Origin: Aphrophora alni
Lineage: Eukaryota; Arthropoda; Insecta; Hemiptera; Aphrophoridae
Assembly: GCA_963513935.1 (NCBI GenBank)
Contig: OY740773.1
Span: 98,689,291 to 98,753,290, forward strand
DNA length: 64,000 nucleotides
Direction: 5' to 3'
Shown: piece after piece, positions 61,720-64,000 of the stretch
Layout of the letters: every line of letters starts with the position of its first letter
Numbering within the stretch: the stretch's first letter is position 1
The notes under the pieces: generated by a model
What the model was told of the DNA's origin: nothing
Databases searched by the model: none
Seen by the model: the letters and a program-made list of their open reading frames with translations, nothing else
Program-made: the position numbers and the translations under genes

Positions 61720-61930
61720 TTGTTGTTTAAAGATGAAAAACCTCTCGGTCATTATCGTCTTATAAAATAAAAGGAGGAAAAAAAACATAAAATAAAGCTC
61801 CCTTGCCCTAAAATAATCTTATAGAATCAGGGTCAGAAGAGAACAAGAGTTGATCAAGAGAGACCTGATGAAAGAGAAGGATCTAAGTATAATGATGAGT
61901 CTGCGCTAAAGTGGAAGGAAACATGATATG
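61720..61930 (-). repeat. SINE-like dispersed repeat, copy C
   Basis: Inverted relative to the 36.1- and 49.1-kb copies: complement of GACCGAGAGGTTTTTCATC at its left, then TCAGGGTCAGAAGAGAA and GATCTAAGTATAATGATG. A tail-only copy is at 62868-62915. Confidence 0.6.
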
Positions 61931-62039
61931 ATAAAACAAAATAGGTAAATAGAAGTAAGATAGATATTATAAAATTTGACCAGTTGACAAGGAATGCTGT
62001 AAAGTATGTAGGTTAGAGTTAATTAGGGTACATAGCCTA

Positions 62040-62240
62040 TTAATTTAGATTTGTATGGATAGGAGACACAGGGTTACCTTGGAAAATGGTCCTTGGTAGC
62101 CTATTACCTAGTAGTAAACAAATAAGAAAACACACAATAAAACACTAAAGTTCTAAAATATTTTGTAAACACTGCCACTTTCTCAGTGTATTTGTAGTAT
62201 AAAAAGAAGATTAAATTTAGTGTTTTATTGAGTCTTTTCT
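62040..62240 (-). repeat. Dispersed repeat R-A, inverted copy
   Basis: Complement of the 15.7- and 46.7-kb copies: GGATAGGAGACACAGGG, ACCTTGGAAAATGG and CACTGCCACTTTCTCAG. Its right part folds back on itself (AATAAAACACTAAAG and its complement at 62215). Confidence 0.55.
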
Positions 62241-63499
62241 TATTTGTGTAATGTTAAGTATATATGAAAGGCAGATTTTGAATTTAAAATAAACATTTTT
62301 TTCTCTCTTTTTTGTAGTACTTAGTACTGTTGTTACTCTTTACTTACTCTTCTCTGTGGAACATCTGTTTAAAATAAATAAATTGCTATCAATTTAATAT
62401 TGTTATTATATTATCTTTTTATATAAACAACCTTATAGTCTTTACTTTCTACTCCTCTTTTACCAGACATCTGCTTTGTAGTACTGTCCTGTATATTTAT
62501 TTGTTATAAATGATTGAAAAAGTTTATTTTTTTTTAAACATGTTGTTGTTTTGTGTTCATAAATATTATAATGATGGTTCACTGAAATCAAAACTGCTGT
62601 CAAGAAATTAAATTAGGACTTTTTGGCAATATCGCAAGTAATTAATGAGAATTATATTATTCGAAACGAGATATTTACTATAAGATATAAATTTTAACAC
62701 AAATAGATTTACTAAAGTAAAAACCCTGATTTGCCCTCGTAAGCAAAAGGCCCAACTCTAATTTTAATGAAAATCAAATTAGTGGTATATTTTAAGAAAT
62801 AGGCTACATAAAATTACACCAAGAAAAAATTACACCTAACCTTACTTTTCTTTAATATAAAAAGCCTTGATGACCGAGAGGTGTTTTTCACCTTTAAACA
62901 AGTAAACAAAAACACCACAAGGCAGTTTCTGAAGAAGTTTTGTTAAAGTCCAAACGAAATGTAAAACAATTATGTGTTTGTGTTACCTTTGTATTTTATC
63001 TTTTAAACAATGATTATTTTTACTCTTTAGTTTTTATGTTATGTGACAGGTAAAACTCAACTGAACAAAAAATAGGACATACATACAATATACAAAGCGT
63101 GTGAGTGCGTGTGAGTTTAACTTAAAAAACATTAGTTAATTAGGACTATTTTAAATTTTTAAAAGTCCATTTCACAATATATTTAGTAAGATTCCAATAA
63201 ATAGAAGTACTTATGTTTTATGTAATATGTACACAGAACAAGATTTCACGCAACCTATATTGGGATACTTAATAATTTTCAATTTTAGAAATGATACAAA
63301 ACCTTATTACACTATGTTCCTTCACTCGTGCAAAAAATTACTATATAAAATGTATACATGTTTCATGAATATATAAAACAGTAACTTCGCATTACACCCT
63401 CTCCCTCCAGTAGCAGATTTACAGTGCTGATCTATATAGCAGTAATGATTACTACAAATTTTAAAACTGGGTAAAAGATAATGGTTGTTACACTATGTA
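62241..63499. other. Intronic, one hammerhead-like tail
   Basis: At 62929-62960 the plus strand reads CTGAAGA, A, GTTTTG then CCAAAC with one mismatch, GAAA. It follows a tail-only SINE-like copy at 62868-62915. No pbl exon upstream of 61650 is recognisable, so the next exon is beyond 64000. Confidence 0.4.
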
Positions 63500-64000
63500 G
63501 GATGCTTCAAAAAAGACTTTACAACTTTGTAAATACATTCAGACTATATACAGAGCTGGTTTTGGTGTCATTTTGTATCAAAATATATCAATTTTTGATC
63601 ACGTAGGAATAGTACCGAATAGCACAACTGCAAGCGTTAGCAACAGTTGTAACAAAGATGGCCTTTGTTGGTCCTGAGCACTGAGATGTAGTAAGTGAGG
63701 ATACGTTTTGTTAACAGTCATATAAATCAACCTGGGCATTCCACATGTCACTGTACAAATTGATAATGGTGTAAGAACTAAAAAACACTGATTGAATTGC
63801 TTGTTAGGTGTTTTGACCGGAAATGTTATATTGATTGGATGAAGACCAGGATTTTATTCCAAACATACTTTTCATTTAATTGACAAAGTGAATACACACA
63901 ACATTGAATTTGGGCCAATGAAAATCCACAATATTCCCTGGGTCTTGTTCGTGATAGCCCAAAAGTTAACGTCTTTTGTGCCTTAAGCAAGAACAAAATT
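63500..64000 (+). mobile_element. mariner-like element, cut by the window edge
   Basis: After a TA at 63498-63499 the terminus GGATGCTTCAAAAAAGACTT begins a transposon. Frames decay through 63660-63900, then ENPQYSLGLVRDSPKVNVFC followed by ALSKNKI (63920-64000) fits the catalytic-core region of a mariner-like DDE transposase. The element continues past the edge. Confidence 0.7.

Noticed and set aside
1..64000. CRISPR array, operon, prokaryotic or phage system
   Set aside because: The window is spliced animal DNA; none of the repeats has regular spacers and no bacterial-type gene is present.

Overview
This window is AT-rich, intron-dense animal DNA. The one confidently recognised gene is closest in sequence to insect pebble (ECT2), so the source is most likely an insect. 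Large introns and abundant mariner, Tigger, piggyBac, hAT, Jockey, Penelope and Copia remnants fit a medium-to-large insect genome. The order cannot be settled from the sequence.

The backbone is a single minus-strand gene, pebble/ECT2, a RhoGEF of cytokinesis, running from position 61650 down to 11625. Thirteen coding exons with AG acceptors, GT donors and matching phases encode the last 672 residues: the second BRCT repeat, a linker with a basic nuclear-localisation stretch, the DH (RhoGEF) domain, the PH domain and a C-terminal tail. The exons for the protein's N terminus lie beyond the right edge. The stop codon is followed closely by a good donor, and a matching acceptor at 5925 suggests a 3'UTR intron and a UTR exon near 5.7-5.9 kb.

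The intron that splits the BRCT domain is 20.6 kb long (40860-61506). It holds an unexplained minus-strand exon-like ORF of 298 codons (52427-53323). This ORF starts at a splice acceptor, in a phase compatible with the preceding pebble exon, and ends at a stop one base before a GTAAGT donor. It is either an alternative 3' exon of pebble or the last coding exon of a nested gene.

The rest is intronic and 3'-flanking DNA filled with mobile elements: a Copia pseudogene interrupted by a piggyBac-type MITE with TTAA duplications; Tigger/pogo-type MITEs carrying the start of a transposase gene and 1, 2 or 3 copies of a 75-bp internal repeat; a hAT-type MITE with a perfect 8-bp duplication; four decayed mariner-like elements; several Jockey-like fragments; a 5'-truncated Penelope-like element with a GIY-YIG endonuclease; and several scattered hammerhead-like Penelope tails. 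No rRNA, CRISPR, operon or prokaryotic feature is seen.
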